Of a DNA stretch of 64,000 bases, positions 60,454 through 64,000 are shown piece by piece. Every line of letters begins with the position of its first letter. Position 1 is the stretch's first letter. Source of the DNA: Lepisosteus oculatus (Eukaryota; Chordata; Actinopteri; Semionotiformes; Lepisosteidae); assembly GCF_040954835.1 (NCBI RefSeq), contig NW_027167693.1, positions 72,001 to 136,000 of the forward strand, given 5' to 3'. Position numbers and translations under genes: made by a program. The notes beneath the pieces are model-generated. The model was not told the origin of the DNA and searched no databases. It was given only the letters and a program-made list of their open reading frames with translations.

Positions 60454-63400
60454 ATGTCTGGTTTAGTTGAAGAATCGGCTAAGGTAAGTTTCAGGGTTTA
60501 ATGGTGGGATGGCACCTGTGCTTTTTTCCCCCAACCGCTAGAATATGATTCGCACCAAACCCAAAAGAAATACTGCACAGTTCAGGAACTTCATCAACCT
60601 AGCAACTGTAAAATAAGCTTACAAACAACTGAATTGAAATGCCAAAAAGTTCAGAGAAAGGCACAAACTATGTTTACTTGGGGTTTACAAAATTAAAGCT
60701 AACTAAAACTGTAATGATAAACAATCATGCTGCCAATGGACAGAGAAATATCATGTTTTTTGAATAATGTATTATTTGTTACATAGGAACCCAGTATAAG
60801 GGAATCCCTTGCGATCCTGTCTGCAGAGATAAAGGTAAGTATTGTTTTCTCTTTAGCTCTGTCACTCCAAGAAATATAATGAACATAAATATATTTGCCA
60901 ATCTTTTCATAGTAATCCAAACAACTCTGCGTGTATCTGACATTTGTAATATTTATCTACCGCAGTATAACTCTTCTGGCAAGGCGATTGGTATTGTACC
61001 TTGAAAGAAAACTGATTGGAAATGTCATGTACTCTATGGTTTCTATTGATGTCAAGTGGCAAATGTTGACTGGTGATGTTATGTGAATCTTAGGAAATGG
61101 TCATTTTTCAATCGAGTCTATGTTTCTCAGAATTTGAGACAGAGAGGTCAATCTCTGCAATTCGAGCTGAGGGCATTTCTTGGAATGGAAAGGTAAGAGC
61201 AACTTGTTCTTTGATATTCTCTTAAGACTCTTCACCAGATTTAACGATGAAAACTGTAAATAATAATAACAAACATTATTTTATATAGTGCCTTGAAAGG
61301 TGGCTTCTTTACAGAATGACAAAACCAACTACAATAAATAATACACAAGATATGCATGATGACAATACACAGTTAGAGGAGACAGTAGATGGTCATTGTC
61401 AGTGTATTCTGAAGGTAGTTTTCCAATTTTTTGGAACGGGGTAAAAGAGGCCACCTCTACTAGAATCTTTGTCCTAACCAAAAATGTAACAAAGTATAAT
61501 AATAATATTAAAAATAATAATAATAAACTTTATCTATAGAGCACCTTTCATACAAATAGTGCTTTGGTGCTTTAAAAACCAAGCGTAAAAATAAAATATT
61601 AAAATTGAGAGATATACTCTCAGTTGTAAAGGAAAATACAGCAATACAGTAAAGCAACATACATGTCAATTAAATAAATAAAAATTAGGAAAGTCGTAAT
61701 AAAATAAGAACAATTAAAGACAACTAAAAAAAGAAACAGAAATAGAAAGAACAAAGAACCACTTTAACTAAAAGCAACATTTTCAAATGTTTTTTAAAAC
61801 AATGTACCGAGCTTGACTGCCTAATAAAAAGTGGAAGTGAGTTTCATAATTTGGAAGCATAAAAACAAAAAGCAGCCTCTCCACTCTTTCTGCATTTCAC
61901 ATGTGGTATTTGCAGTAGGCCAGTATGTGCAGATCTCAGGTCACGTATAGGAACATATGAAGACAGACATTCAGTAAGGTACAGACGTGCTAGGTCGCTT
62001 AAAGCTTTAAAAACAAGTAAAAGAACTTTCAAATTTATCCTAGATAATACAGGTGACCAGTGAAGTTTTTTCAAAACAGGAATGATATTCTCTTTCTTGT
62101 ATTTGTTAGGATCTGTGCTACTGCATTTCGAACAAGTAGTAAGGGATTTATTGTTTTCTTGGGAAGCCCACAAAACAGAGCATTATAATCATATCCACAT
62201 CAATGTGAGCAATGGAGAAGTCAAATTAACGTGTCTAAATATCATCTAGTTCTATCCCAGGGAAGAGGGCTGTTGCCTACACAGACGACAAGACACAAAA
62301 CGCTCAACTGTGCAAAACACGCATAAGGACATCAGTCAGGAGGAACAAGGTAAAGTGTTTTTTCTTCTTCACCATGGTCATGTAGTTTCACTCCAAGCAC
62401 TGTCATATGAAATAACTGTGGAAACGACCTCCCCAACGTTTTGGGTTGTTGCATTTTGCTTCAATGAATTTTAACCTTTTCTTTTAGACATTAAGAGGAA
62501 GGACACATTCACCCTTGGTAGAGATTCAGTTGTTCTATGAGATGTCAAGGTGAGAATTAACCACTTCAGGGATAAGTCAATCCACATAACTGAAAAAGGG
62601 GCAATGAACAGGATATGGGGATTTTGCTAGTTATAAAGTACAATAATCATCATTACATGATCTAAGACTACTGAAGTATAAGCTGTGTCCCTGACTGATT
62701 AATTAGCAAATTCATCTTTGTAGAGTGCAGCTACTATCTATTCAGTGGCATTTCCTTAAAACAATTGTATTCCCACATTCTGAATATGGAGTGAGATCAT
62801 GTAGAGAATGTTGGACTTGTAATAACTAATTGAAGGATAATAATAATCAACGAAAGTGCTTAAAAGTATCAACAAATGCCTTCAAAGTACTTGACACGTA
62901 CTTTGCTTTCAAAAGTGAAACATAATTAATGCTTACGTAAGATTTCTCTTGACTTCTCAGGAGTATACTAACTCCAAGGACAAGTAACATCACAAACCAT
63001 TATTTAAGTGCTGATGTTGGAGCTGCAATACTACTACCAAGACAAAAAATGATACAGGTAACACTGCTTTCAGATTTCTAAGAATTGCTAAAATAGTATG
63101 TTTACAGAGCATTCAGAGTTGAGAATATGACAAGTTCCTACCATCTCAAACACTGCCAATCTAGAACAAAAAGAAAGTACTTGAACGCCTGCAGTAATCG
63201 AACACAAACCAGAACATATCAGTGCATGACAAGGAAATGTAGTCACAAAATGATTCTGCCCTTTCAAGTCCCAAAAAGGACCGAGGAACTTACCGGAGGC
63301 GATACCTGGATTTCAAACAGAGTACAATGTAGCCACTGTAGGGGAGAAGATCACAGAGAGCTCTTCTCAGATTGCTCAGAGTCAGCCCCAGCACCCTGTC

Positions 63401-63721
63401 CTGACTGAAGCAGACAAAGTGGTCAAACAGGTAGGTAGAAATGAGTAAGGAACAGAGAGTATGGTTATTCTTGCATTGTTTTGTTCGTCTGTCAAAGAAA
63501 AGAGTGCTTCTGACTTTTGTCAATGTTCATCTTTATTTTAGGAGAAGAACAAACGGTGGTATCACACTTTGCTCAAGTGTATGATACCATGTGTGTACAG
63601 CAGACATCACCAAAGGAACAGGAGACACCTGAGTAGAGAACAAGAACATGAAAAGACTGATGAAAAAAAGCACCAGGAGAAATCCATTGAATATGCACAA
63701 TCTCGTACAGTATTTCAATGA
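60454..63721 (+). CDS. Array gene copy 10, complete
   Basis: Exons 60454-60483, 60787-60834, 61131-61192, 62250-62349, 62488-62549, 62961-63057, 63269-63430, 63542-63721. All are open. Private changes: serine to phenylalanine in the exon 3 coil; tyrosine to histidine and proline to threonine in exon 8. The acceptor tract of exon 7 has one pyrimidine-context change (CTGCCC for CTACCC). Confidence 0.6.
61496..62229 (-). mobile_element. LINE remnant in intron 3 (U10)
   Basis: Frame 62173-61844. Confidence 0.7.
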
Positions 63722-64000
63722 AAAGTTTCAGTGTTGTTTTTAGTGTCGTCGTATTGCATACATTTAAAACAATGTGTCTTGTTTAATGAACAATTTCATT
63801 TATTTCAGTAAAAAGTGTTGTTTACTGTACTCCTAGCATGGATGCAATTGTTAGAAAAAACTTGAATGAAAAACTGAATGTTTCATACAATATGGGTTTG
63901 TGTTAACCCACACACCTAAGTGAAATGTTTGATTACGTTTACAAGACATAACACATAGTTCAGTTGAGTGTGAAAGGGAACAACAGAGAAAGTCACAAAC

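Larger units (their letters stand above)
59181..64000 (+). repeat. Tandem unit U10 (partial)
   Basis: The unit runs off the window in its 3' UTR region, so the array probably continues. It has more private base changes than U6-U9. Confidence 0.95.

Noticed and set aside
1-64000. CRISPR array, rRNA or histone repeat
   Set aside because: The 5.8-kb unit has no rRNA or histone sequence, and there are no short regularly spaced repeats with unique spacers.

Overview
The window looks like animal, most likely ray-finned fish, genomic DNA. It has spliced genes with consensus GT/AG sites, L2/CR1-type LINE remnants whose 3' tails are typical of fish, a kinase exon of a vertebrate-type family, and an endogenous retrovirus with a vertebrate tRNA-Ser primer site. 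Nothing bacterial is visible. The species cannot be fixed from this sequence alone.

The main structure is a head-to-tail tandem array. Taking the retrovirus insertion point as an arbitrary boundary, the units are U1 (1-2269, partial), U2 (10752-16683), U3 (16684-22863), U4 (22864-29340), U5 (29341-35907), U6 (35908-41723), U7 (41724-47539), U8 (47540-53355), U9 (53356-59180) and U10 (59181-64000, partial). The basic unit is 5816 bp. The length differences are explained by single events: a 116-bp hairpin insertion plus target duplication (ends of U1 and U2), a ~750-bp LINE insertion (starts of U3, U4, U5), a 381-bp deletion (U3), a 90-bp deletion (U4) and a 9-bp duplication (U9).

I infer an unrecognised eight-exon gene on the plus strand of every unit. 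Splice sites and codon phases agree through all eight exons and give a basic protein of about 246 residues with an N-terminal coiled coil and no visible signal peptide or membrane span. Copies 4-10 are open. Copies 2 and 3 have a stop at codon 4, and copy 2 has a second stop in exon 8. Copy 1 is cut by the window edge. Copies 8 and 9 have a GC instead of GT donor after exon 7. On the opposite strand, near the start of each unit except U3, is an orphan 3' exon of a protein kinase resembling the STK35/PDIK1L family. Intron 3 carries an old LINE remnant, and a duplicated exon-1-like segment lies downstream of each gene copy.

Between U1 and U2 sits a very young retrovirus (2270-10751, minus strand). 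It has 409-bp LTRs that read as identical, a GTAA target duplication, a tRNA-Ser primer site, a purine tract, an open gag, an open pol reached by a probable -1 frameshift at TTTAAAC, and an env split over two frames. Its long leader holds a higher-order tandem repeat. The two parts are related only by insertion: the retrovirus landed in an already duplicated array, outside the coding exons.
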